A stretch of DNA of 25,472 bases from Pseudomonadota bacterium (GCA_021795795.1 JAJYPA010000065.1:1-25472); one strand, 5' to 3'. Positions 8,015-16,054 are shown, counted from the stretch's first letter. Notes: a model not told the origin generated them from the letters alone. Numbers and translations are program-made.

Positions 8015-8043
8015 CATCAGCCACCGCCATGTGCGGGCTGATG
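8015..8043. promoter_or_regulatory. 8-bp inverted repeat upstream of the AlpA-like gene
   Basis: CATCAGCC (8015-8022) and GGCTGATG (8036-8043) form a perfect inverted repeat with a 13-nt spacer in the 131-nt region between the minus-strand terminator and the first gene of the replication operon. It could be an operator for that operon or a leader hairpin. No convincing -35/-10 pair could be assigned around it. Confidence 0.45.
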
Positions 8044-8084
8044 TACGGGCTCAGCCAAAACAGGAAAAAGCGGGTTCCAGAAAG

Positions 8085-8106
8085 CAAAAAACCGCCCGAA
8101 GGCGGT
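8085..8106 (-). terminator. Rho-independent terminator after the 335-aa gene
   Basis: On the minus strand ACCGCC-TTCG-GGCGGT forms a 6-bp stem with a stable TTCG tetraloop, followed directly by a run of T residues (the A run at 8086-8091 on the given strand). It lies about 29 nt beyond the stop of the minus-strand gene at 8135 and separates that gene from the replication operon, so the two units are transcribed independently. Confidence 0.88.
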
Positions 8107-8134
8107 TGTGCGGAGTACCTCTGACTGTTACTGG

Positions 8135-9142
8135 TCAGTCCAGATTGAATCCATAATGTCCATTACCATCGCCAGCAATGTAGTCCTTCCATATCGTATT
8201 GCCGCTGAAAATACTCGAGACACGCTTGCCATTTGCAGCCTCTGGCGAGCCATAGACTGTGACCAAGATTTCACGGGCAGGAACCCACCGACGTCCATTT
8301 GTGAACTGGTCGAATAAATACTTGACCGCTATAGTCTGCTTTTTTCCTTTGATGGCCCATGGCTTGTCGGATTTGGTAGCGATAACCAGCGTGTTGGTGA
8401 ATGGATCGAAGCGGACCGGAAGCGACTTTTCTTCATTGCGTCCAGCAGGGGCCACCAGCAATCGGTGGATCAGGTCGATGTCGAAAGTCGGTTTGACTGA
8501 GTGGTCCAGCAGCACGCTGGCGATTGGAATGACGCGATAACTTCGCGGCGGCGGCACGATTCCAGGCAGGGACTGACCTGTGGTGAAAATCAATCCTTGA
8601 TCGGGCAATGAGGCTGCCTGGAAATGGGAAAATACCTGCTCGATGCATGACGATAACCCCCGCACCAGCCATACATCCACCTGTACGTCGCCAATGCGCA
8701 TCTTGCCGAGATTCCACAGTACGCCATCGATGGCTGGTGCTGTGATACCGCGTCGATGCGCCTGTGGAATTTCAAGCAGGTCGGCCAGAAAGTTAAGAAA
8801 CTTGGTCTCCGAGACAGCATACACAGCCACCGAATCGGCAGCGACATATTTGGTGCGAAAAGTTTCTGGGCACCGGTAGCGATAGCGTCCCAGGTCATCG
8901 TCTTCCTCGACCTCAACCGGCACGCGTTCGTCACCTCTGGTTGCCGGATAGCAACCGGCATAACCAATACGCTCGGTCCACTGCGCAAGATCCCGGTCGG
9001 AGAGCGCCGGGCGGTGCGGCAGGTCCCAACCGGGCACACCATGCAGGCGCTGACCATCGCCATCGCCAACGGCGTGGCTCGACTGTTCGAAGAGATCGAT
9101 CAGATCAAGCAACGAGGGTATCTTCAGGTTCTTCTGTGACAT
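8135..9142 (-). CDS. Unknown protein with a possible C-terminal winged helix
   Basis: I do not recognise this 335-aa protein. The N-terminal third is polar; the middle has several beta-like stretches (VQVDVWLVRGL, YRVIPIASVLL). The last 75 residues (a helix after KGKKQTIAVKYLFDQ, a second helix around VPAREILVTVYG, then GNGHYGFNLD at the end) resemble the layout of an OmpR-type winged helix, whose wing typically ends in a Gly-Tyr hairpin. The start is ATG at 9142, with AAGGAA about 8 nt upstream; an in-frame GTG lies one codon earlier. The gene overlaps the 409-aa gene by 38 nt and ends before a strong terminator, so the pair is one unit. A sensor or DNA-binding partner of the 409-aa protein is only a guess. 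Confidence 0.7.
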   Translation of the reverse strand: MSQKNLKIPSLLDLIDLFEQSSHAVGDGDGQRLHGVPGWDLPHRPALSDRDLAQWTERIGYAGCYPATRGDERVPVEVEEDDDLGRYRYRCPETFRTKYVAADSVAVYAVSETKFLNFLADLLEIPQAHRRGITAPAIDGVLWNLGKMRIGDVQVDVWLVRGLSSCIEQVFSHFQAASLPDQGLIFTTGQSLPGIVPPPRSYRVIPIASVLLDHSVKPTFDIDLIHRLLVAPAGRNEEKSLPVRFDPFTNTLVIATKSDKPWAIKGKKQTIAVKYLFDQFTNGRRWVPAREILVTVYGSPEAANGKRVSSIFSGNTIWKDYIAGDGNGHYGFNLD

Positions 9143-10334
9143 CACTGATTTCCTTCACCAACTGCCACTTGGCCAGCAAACGGTCGCAGAGTGCCCGGTC
9201 CTTTTCACGTTTAACCTTGATATTGCATTTGTTGCCATCACGCAGGATGACGGCGATTGTGCGTGCCCGCTCTTTTCCCACTTTCTTGATGCGGATTGAC
9301 AGTTTCGCATAGGTGATGTGGTGATTGCGAAAGTCGAACGATGGGGAAATCAATGAACGGGCAGCGGTGTAAATGTCATCGACGTCCTTGGGCCAAATTT
9401 TGACCAGCAAGGAACGGTGGTTGTCCTGGGTATAACCAAGATCGATCACCTTGACAGACTCGACTGCTTCGCCGGACAGATCGAAACTGCGAGGCGCAGC
9501 CAGACTCTGGAAGTCATACTGCTTCAAAGGAATCTTGTCCCCGGTGAAGGGCGACTGCAGCAGCGAATCCGCCACGATCCGTGCCAGTGCCTCGCGGCCA
9601 TCCGTATCTTTGGACAGCACCTCCAAGTGACCGTTGGCCGGTTCATAGGTGATGTGCGAGGAGATTGCGCGGATCACCTCCTGCGGTACGAGTTCGCTGG
9701 CCTGTACGCGATCAATGATCTCGGGTGGGCGGTTGTGATGTACGCTGACTTGATAAAGACTTACGTCTTCACCCGTGAGTGTGTTAGGCCGTAGCCGCTT
9801 GAATACCTGAACGGCAACAGCATCTCTCGCGCAGCCCAGTTGCTGGGCAATGGCCTGATGAAATTCCGAGCGTGCGGTCGCGTCATCCAGCACCGTGAGG
9901 TCCTTGGGGGCTATGTAGCCGGAATAGCAAGACATACTTTGCCTGAACACGTCAGCTTGGCGGGCATTTAGCGATTCCTCGAAAAGCGCAGGCTCATTCA
10001 GGTGCAGCCATAACGCACGCTCATACTGATTCGAGATAGCGCCAAATGCTGACTTGTTATTGTCGTCGAAGATTTCCTGGCTGATGCCTTCGATGACGTC
10101 CTGGCCAGCACCGTCTGAGAGCAAGGCGATACGTTCGGCCACTTCTTCGATCTTCTGGCGTTCGCTCACCTTCAAAGCCGACAGAACTGGTTCCATGATG
10201 GCGCGCTGTTCCTGCTTTCCCTGCTTTTTGTCCAGTTCCGGCATGTCCAAGTCGAACTGGTCCACCATGAATGTTCGGAAAACTTCCGGAGCCATGTGGC
10301 TGAGCAGTTTAGACAGATTTTCAGCATCGTTCAT
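9105..10334 (-). CDS. Unknown 409-aa protein, first gene of leftward pair
   Basis: An intact acidic protein with no motif I can name. The N-terminal 110 residues are helical, including a Lys/Gln/Glu-rich stretch near DKKQGKQEQRA; the centre mixes strands and helices; the C-terminal 80 residues are strongly basic (IKKVGKERARTIA, then NIKVKREKDRA), which would suit nucleic-acid binding. The start is ATG at 10334, because GGGGA (10341-10345) lies 6 nt upstream; the ATG at 10340 abuts that site and is less likely. It diverges from the XRE/ImmA genes across a 204-nt region holding a perfect palindrome, so it is probably repressed by the XRE protein. It overlaps the next gene by 38 nt. Effector or defence function is possible but unproven. 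Confidence 0.72.
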   Translation of the reverse strand: MNDAENLSKLLSHMAPEVFRTFMVDQFDLDMPELDKKQGKQEQRAIMEPVLSALKVSERQKIEEVAERIALLSDGAGQDVIEGISQEIFDDNNKSAFGAISNQYERALWLHLNEPALFEESLNARQADVFRQSMSCYSGYIAPKDLTVLDDATARSEFHQAIAQQLGCARDAVAVQVFKRLRPNTLTGEDVSLYQVSVHHNRPPEIIDRVQASELVPQEVIRAISSHITYEPANGHLEVLSKDTDGREALARIVADSLLQSPFTGDKIPLKQYDFQSLAAPRSFDLSGEAVESVKVIDLGYTQDNHRSLLVKIWPKDVDDIYTAARSLISPSFDFRNHHITYAKLSIRIKKVGKERARTIAVILRDGNKCNIKVKREKDRALCDRLLAKWQLVKEISDVTEEPEDTLVA

Positions 10335-10417
10335 TGACATTCCCCATTTGCAAGGTGTTGATCGGGTTGGCACCAGCCCAGGCCCCGTCTTCTTGTTGGG
10401 GATTTAAGACCGATTAT

Positions 10418-10433
10418 GTTCGGTTTGCCGAAC
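10418..10433. promoter_or_regulatory. Palindromic operator candidate in divergent promoter region
   Basis: GTTCGG-TTTG-CCGAAC is a perfect 6+6 palindrome with a 4-nt spacer, the size bound by XRE-type dimers. It lies 84 nt upstream of the 409-aa gene and 105 nt upstream of the XRE gene. A second half-site, GTTCGG (10485-10490), overlaps the candidate -35 of the rightward promoter. The most natural binder is the XRE protein encoded at 10539. Confidence 0.6.
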
Positions 10434-10483
10434 GATTGAGATTATTGATGGCCGGATAGTAACTTGTCAAGAAGGTACAATCT

Positions 10484-10513
10484 TGTTCGGCTCAGTGGTA
10501 TTATTTTTATACA
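10484..10513 (+). promoter_or_regulatory. Candidate promoter of the XRE/ImmA genes
   Basis: TTGTTC (10484-10489) and TATACA (10508-10513), separated by 18 nt, are a plausible but weak sigma-70 pair 25 nt before the XRE start codon. The -35 hexamer overlaps a GTTCGG half-site, which would allow autorepression. Another -10-like hexamer, TATTAT (10499-10504), lacks a good partner, so the exact promoter is uncertain. Confidence 0.35.
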
Positions 10514-10538
10514 GATGCAGACAACATAGGAGAAATGA

Positions 10539-10859
10539 GTGTCTTCCCCCCTAGGTGAAAAGATTCGCGTACTGCGCAAGCAAAACAATCTCAGTCTCGA
10601 ACAACTGGCTGAACTGACGGAATCGAGCAAGAGTTATATCTGGGAACTGGAGAACAAGGACGATCCGAAACCGTCGGCTGAGAAGATCAGCAAGATTGCG
10701 GCAGCACTCAAGGTTACTACTGACTTTTTGATCACCGAATCTATGGCCACACCGGATGAGGCGGTGCTTGATGAGGCGTTATTTCGCAAGTTCAGAGCCA
10801 TGTCCGAGGTGGACAAGAAAAAGATTCGCAAAATCATCGACGGATGGGATGACGAATGA
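10539..10859 (+). CDS. XRE-family HTH repressor
   Basis: A 106-aa regulator with an N-terminal cro/C1-type helix-turn-helix: IRVLRKQNNLSLEQLAEL, then SSKSYIWELEN and a closing helix around ISKIAAALKV (residues about 9-65). The acidic C-terminal tail (EVDKKKIRKIIDGWDDE) probably dimerises or contacts the peptidase. It starts with GTG at 10539, with AGGAG (10528-10532) 6 nt upstream; the nearby ATG at 10535 is in another frame and stops at once. The stop overlaps the ImmA start as ATGA. XRE plus ImmA/IrrE pairs control the lysogeny-like state of elements such as ICEBs1, where the peptidase destroys the repressor after DNA damage. Here the repressor probably controls both divergent promoters. 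Confidence 0.88.
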   Translation: MSSPLGEKIRVLRKQNNLSLEQLAELTESSKSYIWELENKDDPKPSAEKISKIAAALKVTTDFLITESMATPDEAVLDEALFRKFRAMSEVDKKKIRKIIDGWDDE

Positions 10860-11752
10860 CGGTTGCAAAAAAACCCATGGCCGAGGCCAATCGAATTTCC
10901 TCGATGCTCAATCTGGTGTTGGGTCCGCAGCGTTTCCCAGTCAAGGTGGATGAGGTGGCCCAGGAATATTCCCGGCAATGTTTCAGGGATTCCCCAATTG
11001 ATAAAATCCAGGGTGAGCATCTCGATGATTTTGACGGGATGCTCAAGGCGAACAAATCCCGGTCAAAGTGGCTTATCGTATACAACGATGGGGTTATGGC
11101 TGCGGGTCGCAAACGATTTACGATTGCCCATGAGTTTGGTCACTACCTATTGCATCGTCATCAACGGGATACTTTTGAATGTGGGGACGGTGACATCGGA
11201 ACGGGAGACAACAACGGACGGGATATTGAGGCCGAAGCGGATCTTTTTGCGTCAACGCTGTTGATGCCCCTGGATGATTTCAGACATCAGATCGAGGGTC
11301 AACAGATCAGTTTCGATCTGTTGGGGCATTGTGCTGACAGATATGGCGTCTCGTTGACTGCTGCGGCCTTACGCTGTCTTGAAGTTCTAACCAAGCGCAC
11401 GGTGTTGGTGGCCAGTCGTGACGATCACATGCTGTGGGCCAAGTCGAACACGGCGGCACTCAAATCTGGTGCATACTTTCCGACGCGTAAGAACACCATC
11501 GAGTTACCCCGCCAGGCGCTGGCACATAGTGACAATGGCAGGGATGCAGGAAATCAACAGACGGGTAGGGCACAGGAGTGGTTCCCACGTGAACCCGCCA
11601 GTATGCAGGTTACCGAAATGACACGAAGGGCGGGCCAGTACGATTACATACTGACGCTACTATTGATGCCCGACGCTGAATGGAGTGACTCCCTGCGTGA
11701 TGATGAAGAAGTCGATGAGGATACCTTTGATCGATTCGCCCGTAATGGATAA
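10856..11752 (+). CDS. ImmA/IrrE-family metallopeptidase
   Basis: A 298-aa protein with the zinc peptidase motif HEFGH (92-96) and the downstream acidic helix GRDIEAEADLFASTLLMP (121-138) that supplies the third metal ligand. Relatives (ImmA of ICEBs1, IrrE/PprI of Deinococcus) cleave XRE-type repressors and so derepress genes under stress. The expected target is the XRE protein encoded immediately upstream, with which it overlaps by 4 nt (ATGA). The C-terminal 120 residues beyond the peptidase core are longer than in minimal ImmA and could be a sensing domain. Catalytic residues are intact, so an active enzyme is expected. Confidence 0.9.
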   Translation: MTVAKKPMAEANRISSMLNLVLGPQRFPVKVDEVAQEYSRQCFRDSPIDKIQGEHLDDFDGMLKANKSRSKWLIVYNDGVMAAGRKRFTIAHEFGHYLLHRHQRDTFECGDGDIGTGDNNGRDIEAEADLFASTLLMPLDDFRHQIEGQQISFDLLGHCADRYGVSLTAAALRCLEVLTKRTVLVASRDDHMLWAKSNTAALKSGAYFPTRKNTIELPRQALAHSDNGRDAGNQQTGRAQEWFPREPASMQVTEMTRRAGQYDYILTLLLMPDAEWSDSLRDDEEVDEDTFDRFARNG

Positions 11753-11775
11753 ACCACAGCCTGAGGCATTTCATC

Positions 11776-12984
11776 ATGAGAGCACATAAATGGCAGTTCA
11801 GTGCCCGGTTTCGGCGTCATGCTTTCGGCTGGCGATCGGATACGCCGATCCAGCGCATCAAGGAGGCTCTCGCAGAAATCAAACTGGTTGCGCGCAAGGA
11901 GCCGGTGGTTGCGGCTGAGGGTGCCGTGACGCTACTGGAGAAACTTTCACCTGCGCTGGAGCAGGTGGATAGTTCGTCTGGTTCTCTGGGCTCGGCAGTG
12001 AACCGGGCCATCGATACCTTGGTACCGATCATTGCCAAGGCCAATGTTGAGCCAGATGTTCGACAGCAATGGCTGGAACGGCTTTGGCAGGCCCTGGAAA
12101 ACGATGGGATTCCCTACTTGGAGTTGCTGGGCGAATACTGGGGAGAGTTATGCGCCACTCCGGAGATGGCTGCCAAGTGGGCCGACAAATTTTTACCGCT
12201 GGTTGAGTATATTTGGGTGCCTCAGGAATCTGGTCGGGGATTTTTCAAAGGAACGATCGCCTGTCTTGCATCGTTCTACGCGGCTGGCCGTCATGAACAG
12301 TTGTTGACTTTGCTGGGTCGTGCGCCGTTCCGGTGGTGGCACTACCATCAGTGGGGGGTCAAAGCACTGGTTGCGATGGGGAAGAAAGTTGAGGCGGTGC
12401 GCTATGCCGAGCAGTTGCGCGGGGTGAATGATCCAGGTTGGCAGATTGCCGAATCTTGCGAGGCCATTCTTCTGTCATCGGGCATGGCTGAAGAGGCATA
12501 CCGGCGTTATGCGCTTGAAGCCAACCGGGGAGCAACCAATCTGGCGACATTTCGGGCCATCGTCAGGAAATACCCGAATGTGGCACCCGAACAGATTTTG
12601 CGTGACTTGATCAACAGCACTCCTGGGGCCGAAGGCAAGTGGTTTGCTACGGCAAAGGATGCTGGTTTGTTCGGTGTAGCCATTGAACTGGTCAACAATA
12701 GTCCGACTGATCCACGCACGCTGGTGCGCGCCGCGCGGGACTTTGCCGTGAGTCAACCTGAATTTGCTGTGGCCTCCGGACTTGCAGCACTGCGATGGCT
12801 GGCGCTCGGTCACGGTTACGACATCACCGTTCTCGATGTGCTCGATGCATACTCGACGGTGCTGCATACCGCCGAAAAAGCCGGACGGGATATCCAACAA
12901 GTCAAGGGGCAGATCGTCGATTTGTTATCTGGCACCCCAGTTGGCAAACAGTTCCTGAAAACCGTTCTGTCACATCCTCAATAA
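11776..12984 (+). CDS. Alpha-helical repeat protein of unknown function (402 aa)
   Basis: A 402-aa soluble protein made almost wholly of short helices with TPR/HEAT-like spacing (for example AMGKKVEAVRYAEQLRG and SSGMAEEAYRRYALEAN). The opening SARFRRHAFGW and the phrases KWFATAKDAGLF and TLVRAARDFA match, in my memory, a widespread family of about 400-aa uncharacterised proteins often found on plasmids and islands; this could not be checked. The start at 11776 lies 23 nt after the ImmA stop, with a weak TGAGG upstream, so it may be cotranscribed with XRE/ImmA. No catalytic motif is visible. A scaffold or protein-binding role is inferred from the repeat structure. Confidence 0.75.
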   Translation: MRAHKWQFSARFRRHAFGWRSDTPIQRIKEALAEIKLVARKEPVVAAEGAVTLLEKLSPALEQVDSSSGSLGSAVNRAIDTLVPIIAKANVEPDVRQQWLERLWQALENDGIPYLELLGEYWGELCATPEMAAKWADKFLPLVEYIWVPQESGRGFFKGTIACLASFYAAGRHEQLLTLLGRAPFRWWHYHQWGVKALVAMGKKVEAVRYAEQLRGVNDPGWQIAESCEAILLSSGMAEEAYRRYALEANRGATNLATFRAIVRKYPNVAPEQILRDLINSTPGAEGKWFATAKDAGLFGVAIELVNNSPTDPRTLVRAARDFAVSQPEFAVASGLAALRWLALGHGYDITVLDVLDAYSTVLHTAEKAGRDIQQVKGQIVDLLSGTPVGKQFLKTVLSHPQ

Positions 12985-13139
12985 CACTCTGATTGGTCGG
13001 CCGTATCTTGCTGACAGCAGGGTATTTTTGAAGCGGATAGCAACACTTCGAACGCCTACGAAATTCCCTCATGGCATCAAGGGCGGTTCACCCGGACAAT
13101 TTGCTATTCAAGCGAGTTTGACGGAGAGGACCGATAGCC

Positions 13140-13358
13140 ATGTATGCAATCAGCCATATTCCACCCGATCGAATGACACCGGAGCAGCGTCGTCGCGAGA
13201 TCGCCTCGCTGTTGGCAAATGGACTGGTACGTCTACGTAGTGCCGGTGTGACGCAGTCCGAAAACCTGGCCGCAGAGAGCGAGTTTGAACTTGCTATTTC
13301 GCCCGAAGGAAGCGTTCATCAGGTCTCCAACCCACCGAGGAAAAAGGAGATCCCATGA
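13140..13358 (+). CDS. Small protein of the DUF2924/recombinase cassette
   Basis: A 72-aa protein with TPEQRRREIASLLANGLVRLR, a helix typical of the tiny ORF that precedes DUF2924 and recombinase genes in proteobacterial islands. The rest is polar and probably disordered. GGAGAGG lies about 10 nt before the ATG at 13140; a second in-frame ATG at 13173 is possible. Its stop overlaps the DUF2924 start (ATGA), placing it first in the four-gene unit. Function unknown. Confidence 0.7.
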   Translation: MYAISHIPPDRMTPEQRRREIASLLANGLVRLRSAGVTQSENLAAESEFELAISPEGSVHQVSNPPRKKEIP

Positions 13359-13855
13359 ACCCAAAAAACCCCCCCTACGTCACGCCACCTTCAGTGGTGT
13401 CGCAGATTGCACAATTGCCGAGCCTGGGCATGACGGAGATCCGGGCGTTGTGGAGACACTTGTTTTGTGCAGATACGCCGACGCATAGCCGCCCGTTTCT
13501 GGAGCGACGCATTGCCTACCGGCTGCAGGAAATCGAGTTTCGCAAGGTTGATCATAACCTGATCGATCGGAACAACCGCCGCATCAAAAACATCCTGGAA
13601 ACCGGTCAGAATAAAAAGCGCGATCGCAATTACCGTCCGGTCGCCGGTACGGTGTTGGCGCGGGAATACCAGGGTGTCACTCATAGAGTCGTGGTAACCA
13701 CCGATGGTCAATATGATTTTCAGGGGCGTATGTACCCAAGCCTCTCCATGATTGCAAGGGAGATCACCGGAACACGATGGTCTGGTCCCTTGTTCTTCGG
13801 GCTCAAGCCGTCAGCCACACCCAAGGCCGCCTCCAAAAAAGGAGTTCGTCGATGA
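13355..13855 (+). CDS. DUF2924 family protein
   Basis: A 166-aa basic protein with the DUF2924 hallmarks: an N-terminal helix around LPSLGMTEIRALW, the RPFLERRIAYRLQE segment, and a C-terminal small domain built from LAREYQGVTHRVVV, a GQYDFQGRMYPSLS turn and IAREITGTRWSGPLFFGL, the last resembling a small DNA- or chromatin-binding fold. DUF2924 genes almost always sit directly before a large serine recombinase, as here. The start overlaps the previous gene and its stop overlaps the recombinase start, both as ATGA. An accessory DNA-binding role in recombination is likely but has not, to my knowledge, been shown. Confidence 0.85.
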   Translation: MNPKNPPYVTPPSVVSQIAQLPSLGMTEIRALWRHLFCADTPTHSRPFLERRIAYRLQEIEFRKVDHNLIDRNNRRIKNILETGQNKKRDRNYRPVAGTVLAREYQGVTHRVVVTTDGQYDFQGRMYPSLSMIAREITGTRWSGPLFFGLKPSATPKAASKKGVRR

Positions 13856-15207
13856 GTGAAGTCCTGAAACGCCGTATGCGCTGCGCGGTCTACACGCGCA
13901 AATCCACCGATGAGGGGCTCGACCAGGAATACAACTCCATCGATGCTCAACGCGACGCCGGTCATGCCTATATCACCAGCCAACGTGCCGAGGGCTGGAC
14001 TCCTGTCGCCGATGACTACGACGATCCGGCATTCTCTGGCGGCAATATGGAACGGCCCGCACTCAAGCGACTGATGGCGGACATCGAGGCCGGCAAGATC
14101 GATATCGTCGTCATCTACAAGATCGACCGGCTGACCCGTAGCCTCGCGGACTTTTCCAAGATGGTCGAAGTGTTCGAGCGACAGGGTGTGTCCTTTGTCT
14201 CTGTAACCCAGCAGTTCAACACCACGACGAGCATGGGGCGACTGATGCTGAACATCCTGCTGTCCTTCGCCCAATTCGAGCGTGAGGTCACCGGCGAGCG
14301 CATCCGCGACAAGATTGCCGCCAGCAAGCGCAAGGGTATGTGGATGGGCGGCGTACCACCAATCGGCTACGACGTCAGGAACCGGCGACTGGTGCCCAAC
14401 GAACGCGAGGCCAAGGTCGTCCGTCACATTTTTCAACGCTTCGTCGAACTCGGCTCATCGACCATGCTGGTTAAGGAATTGCGCCTCGATGGGGTGACCT
14501 CAAAGGCGTGGACGACGCAGGACGGCAAGGTGCGCGAGGGAAAACCGATCGACAAGAGTCTGATCTACAAGATGCTCGGCAACCGCACCTACCTCGGCGA
14601 ACTGCGCCACAAGGAGCAGTGGTATCAGGCGGAGCATCCACCCATCGTCGACCGCGCACTGTGGGACAACGTCCACGCCATCCTGGCCACCAATGGGCGG
14701 GTGCGCGGAAATGCGACGCGGGCGACCGTGGCGTATCTGCTCAAGGGCATCGTCTTCGGCAACGACGGGCGAGCGCTGTCGCCCTGGCACACCACGAAAA
14801 AGAACGGACGCCGCTACCGCTACTACGTGCCACAGCGCGACGCCAAGGAGCACGCGGGTGCCTCGGGCCTGCCGCGTCTGCCGGCCGCAGAACTCGAATC
14901 AGCGGTACTGGAGCAACTACGGACGGTCCTGCGCGCCCCGGAACTCTTGCATGAGATGTTGCCACAGGCGATCAAACTCGACCCCACCTTGGACGAGGCC
15001 AAAATCACCGTGGCCATGATCCGGCTCGACGTGATTTGGGACCAACTGTTCCCGGCCGAGCAGACGCGGATCGTGAAATTACTGGTGGAGAAAGTGATTG
15101 TGTCTCCAACCAACATCGAACTGCGACTGCGAACTAATGGTATCGAGCGCCTGGTGCTTGAACTGCAACCGGCGGGCGTTGCCCAGCCCGAGGAGGCATT
15201 GGCATGA
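13852..15207 (+). CDS. Large serine recombinase (resolvase/integrase)
   Basis: A 451-aa site-specific recombinase. The N-terminal catalytic domain begins CAVYTRKSTDEGL, with nucleophile Ser18, and includes the Arg-containing IDRLTRSLADF motif (about 88-98). The Recombinase domain follows (IGYDVRNRRLVPNE, IFQRFVELGS), then a region in which the usual zinc-ribbon cysteines are absent, as in other DUF2924-linked members, and the tyrosine-rich RRYRYYVPQRDA. Such enzymes cut and rejoin DNA through a phosphoserine bond to integrate or excise an element. The start at 13852 has AAAAGGAG upstream and overlaps the DUF2924 stop (ATGA). No truncation or missing catalytic residue is visible, so it is probably active. 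Its attachment sites are not obvious. Confidence 0.92.
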   Translation: MSEVLKRRMRCAVYTRKSTDEGLDQEYNSIDAQRDAGHAYITSQRAEGWTPVADDYDDPAFSGGNMERPALKRLMADIEAGKIDIVVIYKIDRLTRSLADFSKMVEVFERQGVSFVSVTQQFNTTTSMGRLMLNILLSFAQFEREVTGERIRDKIAASKRKGMWMGGVPPIGYDVRNRRLVPNEREAKVVRHIFQRFVELGSSTMLVKELRLDGVTSKAWTTQDGKVREGKPIDKSLIYKMLGNRTYLGELRHKEQWYQAEHPPIVDRALWDNVHAILATNGRVRGNATRATVAYLLKGIVFGNDGRALSPWHTTKKNGRRYRYYVPQRDAKEHAGASGLPRLPAAELESAVLEQLRTVLRAPELLHEMLPQAIKLDPTLDEAKITVAMIRLDVIWDQLFPAEQTRIVKLLVEKVIVSPTNIELRLRTNGIERLVLELQPAGVAQPEEALA

Positions 15208-15653
15208 GCGAGATCCGCATCCAGAAGACGGGCGAACCCGACGTCATCGAGGCCAGCGATGGCCGACTGACGTTGTCGGTGCCGATCCAGATCAAACGCC
15301 GTAGCGGACGCAAACTGGTCACGCTGCCAAATGGCGAGACAGCCAAGGCAAGGCCATGGGACACCGCAACAACGCCGCTGCAACTGGCGTTGGCCAGAGG
15401 TCATCGGTGGTTGGCTATGCTCCAATCTGGCGAAGCCAGGTCGCTCAAAGAGATCGCCACCAGGGAGGGGGTCGACAACAGTTACATTAGCCGGATGGTC
15501 AACCTGACGACCTTGGCGCCGGACATCGTTGCCGCTATCCTCGACGATGCACTGCCGAACCACATCACGCTGTTCGATCTGGCGGTGGATCCGCCAGCGC
15601 TGTGGGAGGAGCAGCATGCCCGGATCGATGAGGGCGCCGAGGGGAAGGGCTAG
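15204..15653 (+). CDS. Recombinase-associated HTH protein
   Basis: A 149-aa protein that follows the recombinase with an ATGA overlap. An N-terminal beta-rich stretch (LTLSVPIQIKRRSGRK) is followed by a helix-turn-helix region: LALARGHRWLAMLQ, SLKEIATREGVDNSYISRMV (about 91-111), then LTTLAPDIVAAILD and a C-terminal ITLFDLAVDPPALWEEQ. This HTH layout resembles ParB/KorB-type DNA-binding segments. Genes of this kind are standard partners of DUF2924-linked recombinases and may act as directionality or regulatory factors. Two broken relatives occur 3 kb downstream (18566-19077), so the element class has inserted or duplicated here more than once. Confidence 0.82.
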   Translation: MSEIRIQKTGEPDVIEASDGRLTLSVPIQIKRRSGRKLVTLPNGETAKARPWDTATTPLQLALARGHRWLAMLQSGEARSLKEIATREGVDNSYISRMVNLTTLAPDIVAAILDDALPNHITLFDLAVDPPALWEEQHARIDEGAEGKG

Positions 15654-16053
15654 GTGTACCCCGCAGCAAGTGCACATTTCAGCCATGGGCACCCACCCCA
15701 AGGAAATTGCCAAGGGTGCCACGATTATCCCGTGCGCCGCTTACATCTTCTGTCCAGTTTGCCGTGGAATACGCATTCATGGCTCTATAATCTCTCGGAA
15801 TTTGGCCTCCACCAAACACGGAGCGATTCAGCAACGAACTTGACTCCAACTCGACAGCCCCTTGCTGCGGTGCTCTGCCTTGGTTTCTTTGACGGAGCGC
15901 TCGAAGTCGGTGCGCGGAATTAACTTGAGTATTTGGCTGAACATGCTGCATGATGCTTTCACGTTGGGTCTCCCTCGGTCAGGTATGGCGGGTTTGGTGA
16001 TTCACCTATACCCTACACCTTGGGATGACCCAGCGTCAGAATCTATTTTGGAC
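15654..16053. other. Gene-free 400-nt stretch ending at an IS3-type end
   Basis: No convincing coding region is present; the open frame running into the transposase fragment below looks like chance. A consensus -10 hexamer (TATAAT, 15786-15791) has no -35 at a usable distance. The stretch ends at 16044-16054 with TATTTTGGACA, the same 11-mer seen at other IS3-like ends in this region. Confidence 0.5.
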
Positions 16054-16054
16054 A
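16044..16054 (+). repeat. IS3-type terminal repeat, copy 1
   Basis: TATTTTGGACA ends in CA, as IS3-family right ends do. It abuts the transposase C-terminal fragment that follows, suggesting one IS3-like end nested in or joined to another IS3-like element. The same 11-mer or its complement recurs at 16695-16705 and 16846-16856, with a one-base variant at 16721-16731. Confidence 0.5.

Noticed and set aside
13000..13034. Terminator after the 402-aa gene
   Set aside because: TGCTGACAGCA followed by TATTTTT has too short a stem to be convincing.
13720..14436. 238-aa minus-strand frame opposite DUF2924 and the recombinase
   Set aside because: The plus-strand products have family motifs and overlapping starts; the minus-strand frame has none.
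15786..15791. Consensus TATAAT as a promoter
   Set aside because: No -35 hexamer lies at 16-18 nt and no gene starts downstream.
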